Below, piece after piece: positions 1-9,068 of a stretch of 64,000 nt of DNA. Position 1 is the first letter of the stretch. Each line of letters starts with the position of its first letter. Location of the stretch: assembly GCA_019359395.1 (NCBI GenBank), contig JAHHHK010000008.1, positions 186,001 to 250,000 of the forward strand, written 5' to 3'. The notes under the pieces were generated by a model, which was not told the origin of the DNA, ran no database searches, and saw only the letters and a program-made list of their open reading frames with translations. Origin of the DNA: Komarekiella atlantica HA4396-MV6 (GTDB taxonomy: Bacteria > Cyanobacteriota > Cyanobacteriia > Cyanobacteriales > Nostocaceae). The position numbers were made by a program, and so were the translations under genes.

Positions 1-629
1 TCGACAACCAACTCTTGAAAACAATTGGAGTCTAAAATCTCTTGTTCAAAACCCCTCAAAATCTCCGCTTGAACTTCCGCACCTTCGTATCGAACAAAGG
101 AGGGTGCATAAGCTTGATACACTTCCTCTAGAACTTGGTAAACTTCGTATTTCGGTTCTGGGGTCAGATTCCATAGCAAAATAAGAAAACCATTATCGCA
201 CATTGCCGATGCTGTCTTGGTATGTCTAATCTCTGGCGGTATCCAGTGAAAGGCATTAGCAGATAGAACGGCATTGAACTGTTTTGCTTCTAGTTCCCAC
301 TCCTCAAATGAAGTATTGCAAATTGTAACTTTTGGATATCGATCGCAGTTGTGTTGTGCCAAATGACAAAAATCCTGGTTTGGCTCAATACATGTCATTG
401 AAAAACCAAATTGAGCAAAAGCCACCGTCGCATTTCCTGGACCACAACCAACCTCAAGAATCGATGCATCTGAGTCAAGTTGGGCTAAAGCCACAGACCA
501 ATCAATTAGTTCCTTTGGATAGTGCGGTCTTGCATTGTAATAAACATCAGCAACGGGAGAATACCAAGTCTTTCGCTGTTCCAAATCCATAGAAGCTCTG
601 GCATTTATTTCTTGTCTAAAGTCTTGCAT
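1..629 (-). CDS. Class I SAM-dependent methyltransferase, 3' end cut by the window edge
   Basis: Read on the minus strand from an ATG at 629 the frame stays open to the left edge (about 209 codons). A second in-frame ATG lies at 590. The protein shows the SAM-binding motif I ILEVGCGPGNAT near residues 57-68 and the post-I acidic loop CIEPN. The preceding segment YNARPHYP is typical of UbiE/Tam-like small-molecule methyltransferases. The substrate cannot be told from sequence. It is transcribed away from the polymerase gene that follows, so the 215-bp gap between them must hold both promoters. The C-terminus is missing because of the window edge, not through decay. Confidence 0.8.
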   Translation of the reverse strand, partial: MQDFRQEINARASMDLEQRKTWYSPVADVYYNARPHYPKELIDWSVALAQLDSDASILEVGCGPGNATVAFAQFGFSMTCIEPNQDFCHLAQHNCDRYPKVTICNTSFEEWELEAKQFNAVLSANAFHWIPPEIRHTKTASAMCDNGFLILLWNLTPEPKYEVYQVLEEVYQAYAPSFVRYEGAEVQAEILRGFEQEILDSNCFQELVV

Positions 630-844
630 AAGCTAGGGCGTGTCAGCTTTGATCGTCCAATTTCATTTTAGAACCAGCAAGGGATCTGTCAAAATTTTTA
701 TTAATAACCACATACACAGCCGCTTTCAATATTCGCCCTTCCTAATAATCTAAATATGATTTTTGAGGTATTTTTATTACCCAAAAAACCACCAACTAAA
801 CCACAAGGATTCATGCAAAAAAAAAGTAATTAATTTTGGAGATT

Positions 845-2662
845 ATGAATTATAACCACCGAGATTTTATTACCAAATCTGGTAATAAGATTATCGTTGA
901 TGAGGAAAGACTCGACATATTTTGGTCAGATACTACCCCAATACCTGAGTGGCATCCCACAGTAAATATTCCGACCTACGGAGCGATCAAAACTCTGGTA
1001 GTCGATATTGAGACGGCAGGGATAAACCCAAGAGAAAATCGGATCTATGCAATTGGCTGTATGAGCGAGATAGGGGAGATTGCGATCTTTATGGATCAAG
1101 CCGAAAGCAAAATCCTCCTGGAGTTTTTCAAACACCTAGAAGCAAGCAAACCAGAAGTAATTTACACCTACAATGGAACAGAATTTGACCTACCGTTTCT
1201 CATTACCCGCTGCGAGTTACATGGCATTCCTCATCCGTTTAGAATTGCATCTAAGAAGCGTACTATCCGAACTGCTCAAGTACGCAGCGAACCACTGGAA
1301 ATTCGGGAGGTATTCATCCGCAACTGCCTGCACGTAGATATCTTTATCTGCGTTCTCAGGTGGGATTTTATCGCCAAAGAACTTACTAACGGGCGATCGC
1401 TTAAACAGGTGGTACTGGAAATGGGATTGCGTAAGCAAGCGCGACTGGTTCTACCCTATGAAGAAATTCTCGCCTGCTGGAAAGCCGATTCTGGTAGTAG
1501 GGGATGGCAGAAAATCAAGGATTACCTTATTTACGACTTGGAAGATACGCAACTCATAGCTAACAGACTTGTACCTTCATACCACTATGAAGCACTGGTT
1601 GTACCGGGGATGAACCTCCAGCAGTTAGCCCTCGCTGGTAACGGCACCAAGTGGAAGCAAATATTCTCGCATCACTACCCAGGATACAAACCCAAGCCCG
1701 ACCGTAAGTATAAATTTCAAGGGGGGATAGCCTACTCTATTCCAGGACTATATAAAAAGGTTGGATACATTGATATCAGTTCTATGTACCCCAAAACCAT
1801 CTTGTCGAAAGGGATTGTCTCTCGTAAGGATACAAAGCGAATCGGCTTGAGCATCTTGCAATATTTGGTAAATGAGAAATCAAGGTTGGAACAAGTTGCC
1901 AGCACCGGAGACATTGTTGCCAAGGAAAAAAGAGAATCTACCAAAGTTTTAGCTAATTCTCAGTTTGGGTTCTTCGGAACATCGGAACTCACCTTCAACG
2001 ATATGGAAGCAGCCGCCTTGGTAACAGCTTACGGTCGGCGCATCCTACAATTCATGATTGAGGTAATCAATCAAGCTGGTGCAATCCCTGTAGAAGTTGA
2101 TACTGATGGGGTGTTCTTTACTCACCCCAACCCAGAAAAAGTGTATGCCACACTTCAGTCTGAATTACCCAAAGGAATAACCGTCAAATTAGAGTTTATT
2201 GCCAATGCAATGTTTATTCCGCAAAGGGGAACTAAGAACTATCTGTTATGGCTAAAAGATAACTGGATTATCCGCAAAGGTAGTTGGAGAAGCCGTTCTC
2301 GCTCAAAACTAGAGAAAGAATTCCCTGTTGAATATCTAACCTACTTAATCCAAAACCAATCCACAGCAGAGGAATATTTCAGAGATGTAAAATCACAGAT
2401 TTTATCAGGAAAATACCCGATAGAAAAACTCTCCATTACTCGCAAAATTCGTGTTGGGGAAAAAGAACTTCTTAAATTAGGAAAACCTGGTGATGTAGTA
2501 ATTTACTATTACGGAATCAGAGGTATTACTAATATCAGCACTAATGAGAGCTATTCACGTCAATACTATCTTGACATTATCGAAAAAAGGCGAGAAGAAA
2601 TCCTCAAAATAGCCGCTCCTGAAATACTAGAAGGGAATGAACGTCAGTTATCTCTTTTCTAA
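845..2662 (+). CDS. Family-B DNA polymerase with 3'-5' exonuclease and C-terminal clamp-binding motif
   Basis: Numbered from the ATG at 845 (605 aa), the exonuclease motifs come first: Exo I VVDIET (D54, E56), Exo II YNGTEFDLPFL (D115), Exo III YLIYDLED (Y227, D231). The polymerase motifs follow: motif A YIDISSMYP (D310), motif B KVLANSQFG (367-375) and motif C VDTDG (D419, D421). All acidic catalytic residues are present, so both activities should be intact. It is shorter than E. coli Pol II (783 aa), mainly between motifs A and B. The last five residues, QLSLF, match the bacterial beta-clamp pentapeptide; E. coli Pol II ends similarly. An in-frame TTG at 836 is an alternative start, but the GGAG at 838-841 favours the ATG, although its spacing is short. 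Clamp-loader genes downstream suggest a role in plasmid replication or repair synthesis. Confidence 0.88.
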   Translation: MNYNHRDFITKSGNKIIVDEERLDIFWSDTTPIPEWHPTVNIPTYGAIKTLVVDIETAGINPRENRIYAIGCMSEIGEIAIFMDQAESKILLEFFKHLEASKPEVIYTYNGTEFDLPFLITRCELHGIPHPFRIASKKRTIRTAQVRSEPLEIREVFIRNCLHVDIFICVLRWDFIAKELTNGRSLKQVVLEMGLRKQARLVLPYEEILACWKADSGSRGWQKIKDYLIYDLEDTQLIANRLVPSYHYEALVVPGMNLQQLALAGNGTKWKQIFSHHYPGYKPKPDRKYKFQGGIAYSIPGLYKKVGYIDISSMYPKTILSKGIVSRKDTKRIGLSILQYLVNEKSRLEQVASTGDIVAKEKRESTKVLANSQFGFFGTSELTFNDMEAAALVTAYGRRILQFMIEVINQAGAIPVEVDTDGVFFTHPNPEKVYATLQSELPKGITVKLEFIANAMFIPQRGTKNYLLWLKDNWIIRKGSWRSRSRSKLEKEFPVEYLTYLIQNQSTAEEYFRDVKSQILSGKYPIEKLSITRKIRVGEKELLKLGKPGDVVIYYYGIRGITNISTNESYSRQYYLDIIEKRREEILKIAAPEILEGNERQLSLF

Positions 2663-2946
2663 ATAAATAAACTTGATATTTAACCTAAGCACTAAAAACA
2701 ATAAATGTCAAGTCTTTTTTCAATTCATGAATTCTCAATATATTTGTAAATAATGACAAATACTTACAAGCAAATAGACTTTCATTAAAAAAGTATTTTC
2801 AGGCATTTATATTAAACAAAAAATAGGTCTTCAAAAATTAAAAAGCAGATTAACAAACACAGTGCCAGTCATTAATTAACTGATTAATTTCGTCAATTCA
2901 GTGATGTATTAATGGAGATATTATTCTTAAATTGGAAAAGTAACTA

Positions 2947-3729
2947 ATGAAAAATAAATCCTCATATCGCAAGCCCAGGCTTAATAAAAAACAAAGGGCT
3001 TGGGTGAACTCATTCCTCGCATCTCATCCTAATGCCAGAGTTAGAAATATCTATGAATTAGATGGCGATCGCGTAGTTGAAATTGAGTGGTGGGAAAATA
3101 CAAATCCAATAATATTAGACCCAAAAACCTACATTCAAGGAATTATCAGCTACAAGATGCGGGTCAAACTAAGGAAATTTGGCGATGCGAGAAAAACAGC
3201 CGAGTTCTCGTACCGGATCACCCCGCCACAAAAACGAAGTGCATCATGGCACTTAACAGGTCAACTCTCTCTAGAACTTCCCCAGTGTTACGAAGTTACA
3301 GAACCAAACAACCCAGTTATCGTTAAACCAAAAAGGAGAAATACTAAAACCAAGAAAGTTAAAAAATTTATTCAGCATACTCTTCCTCTATCAGGAATTA
3401 GTGCCCAGCTTCATACTATAAATATCGAAGATGGTGGTGTTCCTTTATCCGAACAAGAACTATTACTAGAAAGCGTATTGCACCTAAATCTAGATACTGG
3501 TAAAGAGACTAAACTTCCAGGAGCTATAGTCAAAATTCTTTCCCATAAAAAAGCTAGTTTAAAGGAATGGGAAACAGCTATTGCGCTATATGAGGTAACT
3601 GGTTCTAGTGGAGTAATAGAATATCTCCAACAATTAGATTCTTGGCGGAAATATTTAGGTACTCAACCCGTAGAAAATCCTGCTGATAAAGTCTCAAATC
3701 AAAAGTCAGTACAGTCAGTACAAAATTAA
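2947..3729 (+). CDS. Hypothetical basic protein in the replication module
   Basis: 260 aa, not recognised as any family. The N-terminal 50 residues are very basic (KNKSSYRKPRLNKKQR), as is residues 128-140 (KPKRRNTKTKKVKK), which suggests nucleic-acid binding. A QLSLELP segment near residue 106 resembles a clamp-binding motif but lacks the final aromatic residue and is internal. The C-terminal 80 residues look helical. It lies between the polymerase gene and holA on the same strand, with a 284-bp AT-rich leader, so it probably belongs to the same replication module. Function is unknown. Confidence 0.6.
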   Translation: MKNKSSYRKPRLNKKQRAWVNSFLASHPNARVRNIYELDGDRVVEIEWWENTNPIILDPKTYIQGIISYKMRVKLRKFGDARKTAEFSYRITPPQKRSASWHLTGQLSLELPQCYEVTEPNNPVIVKPKRRNTKTKKVKKFIQHTLPLSGISAQLHTINIEDGGVPLSEQELLLESVLHLNLDTGKETKLPGAIVKILSHKKASLKEWETAIALYEVTGSSGVIEYLQQLDSWRKYLGTQPVENPADKVSNQKSVQSVQN

Positions 3730-3873
3730 GTGTAAGTATTTGCTGATCGCTATATTTTGCTAGCAGCTATATAACAAATACTAAGGATATGAAAAGAGTT
3801 AATACTAACTCTTATTTTTTTAAACCACCGCTTACGACTAACGTCTTATAAATAAATGTTTATCTAATCTATC

Positions 3874-4833
3874 ATGACTGTATATCTGTACTACGGCGAA
3901 GATAGCTACTCACTCAATCAAAAAATTGATTATTTAGTGAATCAAAATGTTCATGCGGAATGGAGAGCTTTCAATTACGTTAAGCTATCTGGAAGTGAGA
4001 AAAATATTGCTGCCAAAGTCTTTACTGAGGTTATGACCTTGCCCTTTGGAGAAGGTAATAAAATTATTCATACAGACAGCGACTCTCTAATTGGAAGTTT
4101 ATCAAATGAAGATAATAACCAAGAACTTGAAAATCACCTTTCCCGAATACCTTCAAGCAACATTCTACTAATTACTGGTAACAAAAAGCCAGATTCGCGC
4201 AGGACAGTAGTAAAAACTATCCTAAAATATGCCCAGCAAGAAGAGTTTCCTCTCGTCCCTAGTTGGGATAAAAAGGGGATAGTTAACTTGATAGGAAAGT
4301 ATGCAGCTGCTCATCAAGTTAAACTCACGCCAGATGTTAGAGATTACCTAGCTGAAGCAATTGGTAATAATACTGCACGAGCCGATAGCGAATTTGCTAA
4401 ACTTGCTGTTTATGCAAGCGAACAAATAATCTCTATTGAGGAAGTAAAATCTTTCGTTGGCAATCAGAATACTGACTACCTAAAGCTTACTCTTGCTATG
4501 TTAAGAAACCATCCCAGTTTAGCAATAGTGCAGGTATCTAAACTAATAGATAATAATGAACACCCGCTCAAAATAGTAGCAACACTTACCTCTATTTTCC
4601 GCACTTGGTTAATAACCAAAGCTGGGGTAGAAACTAAATTATCTGATACTAAGATTGCAGAAATAGCTGAACTGAAAAACCCCAAAAGATTGTATTACCT
4701 CAAAGAAGAAGTCAAGTTTGTAGGCGTTCAAAAGCTTAAACACAGTCTTACTTTACTTGTACAACTCGAAGCCGAACTCAAAAGCGGAGTTGACAACCTA
4801 ACCAGTCGAATTGCTGAAATTTCTACGATATGA
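3874..4833 (+). CDS. holA: DNA polymerase III delta subunit (clamp loader)
   Basis: 319 aa, the usual length for HolA. The N-terminus MTVYLYYGEDSYSLNQKID fits the delta-subunit start, which has a P-loop-like beta strand without an ATP site (family pattern FxxxGxDxF). The central part (SWDKKGIVNLIGKYAAAHQVKLTPDVRDYL) matches the lid region, and the C-terminal helical collar domain with HPLKIVATLTSIFRTWL is characteristic. Delta opens the beta-clamp ring. The stop overlaps the start of holB by four bases (ATGA at 4830-4833), showing translational coupling of delta and delta-prime. Cyanobacterial chromosomes carry their own holA, so this is a plasmid copy. Confidence 0.85.
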   Translation: MTVYLYYGEDSYSLNQKIDYLVNQNVHAEWRAFNYVKLSGSEKNIAAKVFTEVMTLPFGEGNKIIHTDSDSLIGSLSNEDNNQELENHLSRIPSSNILLITGNKKPDSRRTVVKTILKYAQQEEFPLVPSWDKKGIVNLIGKYAAAHQVKLTPDVRDYLAEAIGNNTARADSEFAKLAVYASEQIISIEEVKSFVGNQNTDYLKLTLAMLRNHPSLAIVQVSKLIDNNEHPLKIVATLTSIFRTWLITKAGVETKLSDTKIAEIAELKNPKRLYYLKEEVKFVGVQKLKHSLTLLVQLEAELKSGVDNLTSRIAEISTI

Positions 4834-5705
4834 AAAACAACCCATTTACAGAAATCACCGGACAGCATACCGCCAAACTTCTCCTGACTAAAGCAATCGA
4901 ACAGAATAAAATTGCTCCTGCATACCTATTTAGCAGTCAAGTTGAAGGAGTGGGGAAAGGAAAAACTGCTCTGGCGATCGCAAATGCGATACTCCCAAGA
5001 GAGAGTCGTTCCGCGATCGCAGGAGAAAATAACCATCTAGACATCTTACAAATCAAACCAACCCATCCCGAAAACACCCCCCAGCAGAAAGGTATACCTG
5101 CTATTCGAGTAGAACAGGTACGCGAGGCAATTGAATTTCTATCAACTAGTGCAGTCAATGCCAAGCAAAAGATGGTGATTATCCACGAAGCAGATATGCT
5201 CAACCCTACCGCCGCCAACAAACTTCTCAAGACGCTGGAAGAACCCAAAACTGGAACATTTATCCTGATCTCGTCCTATCCTCAAAAGCTATTACCTACT
5301 ATCAAGAGTAGGTGCCAAATCATACCTTTCCAAAGGTTAACTGATGAGGAGGTTATCTCTGTTCTGAAAGACCAACAAATTGAGGTAACAGAAAAAATAC
5401 TAGCTATGAGTTCAGGCAGTCCTGGTCAAGCGATCGCCAATATCACAATGTTAGCTTCCATCTCAAAAGAAATCATAACTCAACTGGAAGTGCCTCCTGA
5501 CGATATTCTCAACGCACTCAGTTTGAGTAACTCCATCTCAAGCTGGAATCACGAGACACAATTATGGCTGCTTACCTACCTGCAACACAACTGGTGGCAG
5601 AAATTAAAAAGCACTCAATTGCTAGCTAAATTCACGCAAGCAAGGAAGCAATTGCTGCATCACGTTACTCCTAGAAGCGTTTGGGATAACCTACTTCTGC
5701 CATAG
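4830..5705 (+). CDS. holB: DNA polymerase III delta-prime subunit (clamp loader)
   Basis: 291 aa. The fold is that of a clamp-loader AAA+ protein: ITGQHTAKLLLTKAI at the N-terminus, a P-loop-like segment EGVGKGKTALAIA (about 39-51), NKLLKTLEEP (sensor region) and the SRC arginine-finger motif in IKSRCQIIPF. Delta-prime normally does not hydrolyse ATP but supplies the SRC arginine to its neighbour. The cysteine zinc module of the E. coli protein is absent. It is coupled to holA by a 4-bp overlap. With the upstream polymerase it suggests that the plasmid customises clamp loading. No plasmid-encoded tau/gamma or beta clamp is seen in this window, so host subunits would complete the complex. Confidence 0.87.
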   Translation: MKNNPFTEITGQHTAKLLLTKAIEQNKIAPAYLFSSQVEGVGKGKTALAIANAILPRESRSAIAGENNHLDILQIKPTHPENTPQQKGIPAIRVEQVREAIEFLSTSAVNAKQKMVIIHEADMLNPTAANKLLKTLEEPKTGTFILISSYPQKLLPTIKSRCQIIPFQRLTDEEVISVLKDQQIEVTEKILAMSSGSPGQAIANITMLASISKEIITQLEVPPDDILNALSLSNSISSWNHETQLWLLTYLQHNWWQKLKSTQLLAKFTQARKQLLHHVTPRSVWDNLLLP

Positions 5706-5730
5706 CAAAACCCATCCATTATCAAAAAGC

Positions 5731-5762
5731 ACTGCCAGTTAGAAGTATTTCTAGCTGGCAGT
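5731..5762 (+). terminator. Stem-loop after holB
   Basis: Arms ACTGCCAGTTAGAA and TTCTAGCTGGCAGT pair at 13 of 14 positions around a 4-nt loop and are followed by ATTTATTT. The hairpin sits between holB and the next gene and could terminate or attenuate the holA-holB transcript. Confidence 0.6.
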
Positions 5763-5783
5763 ATTTATTTACACATAAGGAAT

Positions 5784-6458
5784 ATGAACCAGCAACAAAG
5801 CTTATTCGATGTCGAAGAAACCATCCCTAACAGCAAAAGCCAAAAAGCTAGCGAAATTCTTACTCCTAGCACTAGAAAGATACTTCAGTTACTAACCAGC
5901 CAAAGGATTAACAAAGTTGTAACAGCCAGTCTACTCGATCTAGCAGGAGCAAGTCATGAAATTGTTCAATACATCGTCGGGCCAATTGTGACTCAGCAGA
6001 ACGGCTGGCAACAGTCAATTCCATCCTGGGTAGGAAAAGCGATCGCAGTCGATAGATTAGATACAGCGTTAAAAGAGATAGACAAGGGAGAAGTAGGTAA
6101 ACTCGCCTCTAGCAGCGAAGTTGTTGCACTTATGATGCCAATTGCTTTTGAAGTGCCGCTTTCATCTGAATGGACAGATGTTTACCTCTGGGCAAGTCAT
6201 GATGCCCTCGTTAGGCACAGACCTTTTGAGAATTTCAAATACGATAAACTGTGGGAGAAGATTGGTACAACCCCAATTCAGTATGAAAAAATCCGCTCTG
6301 ATTATGAAACCCTAGCTGCTGATATCCGTTCTCGTGTAGTCAAACACGCGGCGAAAGAAGGATGGGGTAAAAGGTCGTCAAATAAGAACAAACACCCTGT
6401 TAAAGCAACTACAACTGAAAGTAATATTCAGATGGAGCAATTATCACTGTTCTCATAA
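5784..6458 (+). CDS. Hypothetical protein with clamp-motif-like sequence at both termini
   Basis: 224 aa, not recognised as a family. The N-terminus MNQQQSLFDVEE and the C-terminus MEQLSLFS both contain a Q-x-S-L-F pentapeptide like the beta-clamp-binding motif at the end of the plasmid polymerase. The body is mostly helical and contains VGKAIAVDRLDTALKEIDKGEVGKL, followed by a basic tail (KEGWGKRSSNKNKHPVK) before the second motif. Its place 78 bp after holB on the same strand fits an accessory replication protein. A bridging role between clamp subunits is inference only. Confidence 0.6.
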   Translation: MNQQQSLFDVEETIPNSKSQKASEILTPSTRKILQLLTSQRINKVVTASLLDLAGASHEIVQYIVGPIVTQQNGWQQSIPSWVGKAIAVDRLDTALKEIDKGEVGKLASSSEVVALMMPIAFEVPLSSEWTDVYLWASHDALVRHRPFENFKYDKLWEKIGTTPIQYEKIRSDYETLAADIRSRVVKHAAKEGWGKRSSNKNKHPVKATTTESNIQMEQLSLFS

Positions 6459-7157
6459 CTAATTTTCAGTACTTTTTTCTACACTCTTTTCAAAGTCCTT
6501 CCTCTCCTTCTCTGTGAGAGGAGGGAGTTCTTCTTTATAATAAAAATTACCTAATTTCTGACACTGATTGACATAAATTCGTCTTGCTGAATCACTTGCC
6601 CTCAAGTCCTGACGTAAAAGTAATTTAAACGATTTTTCACGCTCTTTCAATTCCTTCAATGCTACAAGGATTTCTTGTGATACAGCAGGATTTTCATAAG
6701 TAGAAGAAAGTTCCTCACTTGATGAATAAACCTTTAGTTTATTGCCAGCAGGTTGAGTTAGAAGTCGCTGAGTGTTATACGAACGCCACAGACCCAATTT
6801 CTCGCGCCGTAATGACTCAATTTCAACTTCACCAACTCGGTCTGGAGTACTGCGCCGCACGTAGACAAAACAAGCTCTATCAGCCGCTACAGTCAAACTC
6901 ACTTTCACACCATTACCATCAAAATAGAACAAGTCAATTAAGTCGTTCTCTGCATTAACTTCTCCAAGCTTCTCTTTATTTGATAAATCAGGCAACGCTT
7001 CTGGATTTAGCGATGGCATAGCATTATTAACATTAGCTGGGGATAATGATGGCGTAGGTGAAGAATTCGATTCTATAGCCGAGACTTTATCTTCTTTTTC
7101 TGGAGATGAACATCCAATCAGTAAGAGTAACAATCCTATAAATAAGTATTTATTCAT
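6459..7157 (-). CDS. Putative lipoprotein, function unknown
   Basis: Read from the ATG at 7157 the protein starts MNKYLFIGLLLLLIGCSS, a lipoprotein signal peptide with lipobox LIGC; an earlier in-frame ATG at 7187 would add ten residues before it. After a Ser/Pro-rich linker, about 170 residues follow with VKVSLTVAADRACFVYVRRS, probably beta-rich, and a charged helical tail (LTEKERKDFEKSVEK). No family recognised. It is convergent with the preceding gene (stops adjacent at 6458/6459) and lies 41 bp downstream of the next minus-strand gene, so the two may be co-transcribed. Confidence 0.6.
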   Translation of the reverse strand: MNKYLFIGLLLLLIGCSSPEKEDKVSAIESNSSPTPSLSPANVNNAMPSLNPEALPDLSNKEKLGEVNAENDLIDLFYFDGNGVKVSLTVAADRACFVYVRRSTPDRVGEVEIESLRREKLGLWRSYNTQRLLTQPAGNKLKVYSSSEELSSTYENPAVSQEILVALKELKEREKSFKLLLRQDLRASDSARRIYVNQCQKLGNFYYKEELPPLTEKERKDFEKSVEKSTEN

Positions 7158-7198
7158 AAGTAAAAATCTATATTTGTAAACCAACAATAAAATATTAG

Positions 7199-8374
7199 TT
7201 ATTGCTTCCCACTCAACCGACCTGTTTGATAAAAATCATACAGGCTAGGGAAAGCTTTTTCTAAAAGCCAGTTGCGCCCAACTTCTGATTCAGGAATATT
7301 ATAAGCAACCATATAAAAACCACTTCTGTAAGCAGCTACACCCAAACAAGCTTGTAAGCTGGATATGGCCCGCGAAGAAGCTGGAATAGCCATCAAATCT
7401 TCCAGATGACTGGGATGATAATTTTGTTCTACCAGCAGAAAATAAACCAAAGTATGAACCAACCGGGATAAAACAACTGTTCGGTCTTGCCAACGTTCTA
7501 AATGAGACTTGATACAGAAGTAATCAGGTAAATCAGCCGTCTGAGATTCATCAATGAATAAATCACTATGGCTTTCGATAAAACTAGAATCCAGACCTAT
7601 AAACTGTTTGAGAAAAACAAGCGTTTTCCCCCAACGTTCGTGTCCCTCAGTTTCAGCAGAAAACGCACCTTCTGAATACTGCGAACCGTACTTCTGTTGG
7701 AGTTCGGCAACAGCCTCTTGATTGATATTACCCTGCCAATCAGATTCATTAAAAAACTCTTTTAAAATCTCTTGTAAATAGATGGGTGAAAGCTCATTAA
7801 CATCTGGATATTCATCATCAAAATTGTCTTCGTAAGTATCAATAATAAATATATCTAACTCGATTCCTAGCTCTTTTTTTCTATTAACTGGTAGTAATGA
7901 TTTAGCGTCTTCTAACGATAGAGGAAAATCTAAATAAGGATGACCTTTGGCTAAGTAAGAATCACCTAAATATACTAAACTTTCAAGCGCGATAGTCCGG
8001 GCAAAATACTCATCTTGTGGATGCACGCATACTTGGTCTAGTTCCTTATCTACTAGCATCATAGTAATTGCCGGTAGAGCAAACCATGACGCATCGTGCA
8101 AACAAGTCGGGAAATCAGCAATTAAATCTACTAATTTCAGTTCTAGGATTTCTCCCCAAACGCCTATCCTAGTTGTATTGGAAACATCGCAAAAATGCTC
8201 TACATCTTCTCCAACAGATGTTTCTCCTAACCAGGTAAGATTTTCTACCTGCAAAGAAGATGAGTAGTCAGAAGTCAGCTGGTTTTGGCTATCCTCGTCG
8301 GACTGTATCCACATCAAAGCCAAAAGTATCAGCTTACAAATACTTACTCGCTTCAGGAGAAGATATTCAGGCAT
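7199..8374 (-). CDS. Hypothetical protein
   Basis: 391 aa, unrecognised. The first 25 residues are hydrophobic (LLLKRVSICKLILLALMWIQ) and could be a signal or a poorly chosen start. The rest is acidic and soluble, with mixed helices such as DRTVVLSRLVHTLVYFLLVEQNYHPSHLEDLMAIP. The C-terminal region SSLQACLGVAAYRSGFYMVAYNIPESEVGRNWLLEKAFPS may be a compact domain split here only for description. It is the first gene of a minus-strand pair with the lipoprotein gene and diverges from the SSB gene. The 237-bp intergenic region upstream is AT-rich and should contain both promoters. Confidence 0.55.
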   Translation of the reverse strand: MPEYLLLKRVSICKLILLALMWIQSDEDSQNQLTSDYSSSLQVENLTWLGETSVGEDVEHFCDVSNTTRIGVWGEILELKLVDLIADFPTCLHDASWFALPAITMMLVDKELDQVCVHPQDEYFARTIALESLVYLGDSYLAKGHPYLDFPLSLEDAKSLLPVNRKKELGIELDIFIIDTYEDNFDDEYPDVNELSPIYLQEILKEFFNESDWQGNINQEAVAELQQKYGSQYSEGAFSAETEGHERWGKTLVFLKQFIGLDSSFIESHSDLFIDESQTADLPDYFCIKSHLERWQDRTVVLSRLVHTLVYFLLVEQNYHPSHLEDLMAIPASSRAISSLQACLGVAAYRSGFYMVAYNIPESEVGRNWLLEKAFPSLYDFYQTGRLSGKQ

Positions 8375-8611
8375 AAGTCATTACTTATAATTTTTAGATG
8401 CATACCACGCTAATTGCGATACCACCATAGCACAGAGTAACTTGTCGTTCCCTAGTAAAAACCACAATTTTACGATAAACAAGGACAAAAAATAACTCAT
8501 AAGTATGAATAAAAAAGAATGTGGTTTAAATAAAATAACTCGTCAAAATAATAAATCCTGAAAGAACTAATGCTGACGCAGCAATAAGAGAAATATATAA
8601 ATCCTCGCGTT

Positions 8612-8995
8612 ATGAACTATATCAACAAAGTCATGCTGGTTGGCAGATGCGGACAAGAACCGGAACTCAAATATTTCGAGTCTGGCGCAGTTAAGGCTTC
8701 AATATCTATTGCAGTAAGACCACCCTACAGAAGTGAACAAGCCCTTTGGTTTGATTTAGTTGCCTGGGGAAATCAAGCAGAAGTGATTGGAAATTACGTT
8801 CGTAAAGGAACCCAAATTGCAATTACTGGCGAGTTTGGATTTGATCGTTGGGCAGATAAAAATTCTGGCACTATGCGGCAAAAACCCGTAATTACAATCA
8901 ACGCTATTGAATTGTTAGGTTCACCCCGTAAGGAAGAATCTACATCCACTTCTGCACCCAACGAAACACAGACTGTAGCTAACGCAAATTTCTAG
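8612..8995 (+). CDS. ssb: Single-stranded DNA-binding protein (OB fold) without acidic tail
   Basis: 127 aa. The OB fold is clear: MNYINKVMLVGRCGQEPELKY, then ALWFDLVAWGNQAEVIGNYVRKGTQIAITGEF, the hallmark of bacterial SSB. The C-terminal linker is short (KEESTSTSAPNETQ) and ends NANF, so the DDDIPF-like tip that recruits partner proteins in most SSBs is missing. The following gene encodes an SSB-like protein that does have such a tip. It may bind ssDNA during plasmid replication or transfer. Confidence 0.85.
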   Translation: MNYINKVMLVGRCGQEPELKYFESGAVKASISIAVRPPYRSEQALWFDLVAWGNQAEVIGNYVRKGTQIAITGEFGFDRWADKNSGTMRQKPVITINAIELLGSPRKEESTSTSAPNETQTVANANF

Positions 8996-9005
8996 GAAAT
9001 TACAA

Positions 9006-9035
9006 ATCGCCTATGCATTATAAATCGTAGGCGAT
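9006..9035 (+). terminator. Hairpin between the two SSB-type genes
   Basis: ATCGCCTA and TAGGCGAT form an 8-bp stem with a 14-nt loop. No T-run follows, so it is more likely an attenuator or mRNA-stability element than a full terminator. Confidence 0.35.
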
Positions 9036-9068
9036 AAACCATCTAATCAATCTACAAATAAAACGAAC

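Noticed and set aside
332-592. 86-codon plus-strand frame
   Set aside because: It is antisense to a clear methyltransferase frame and has no family features.
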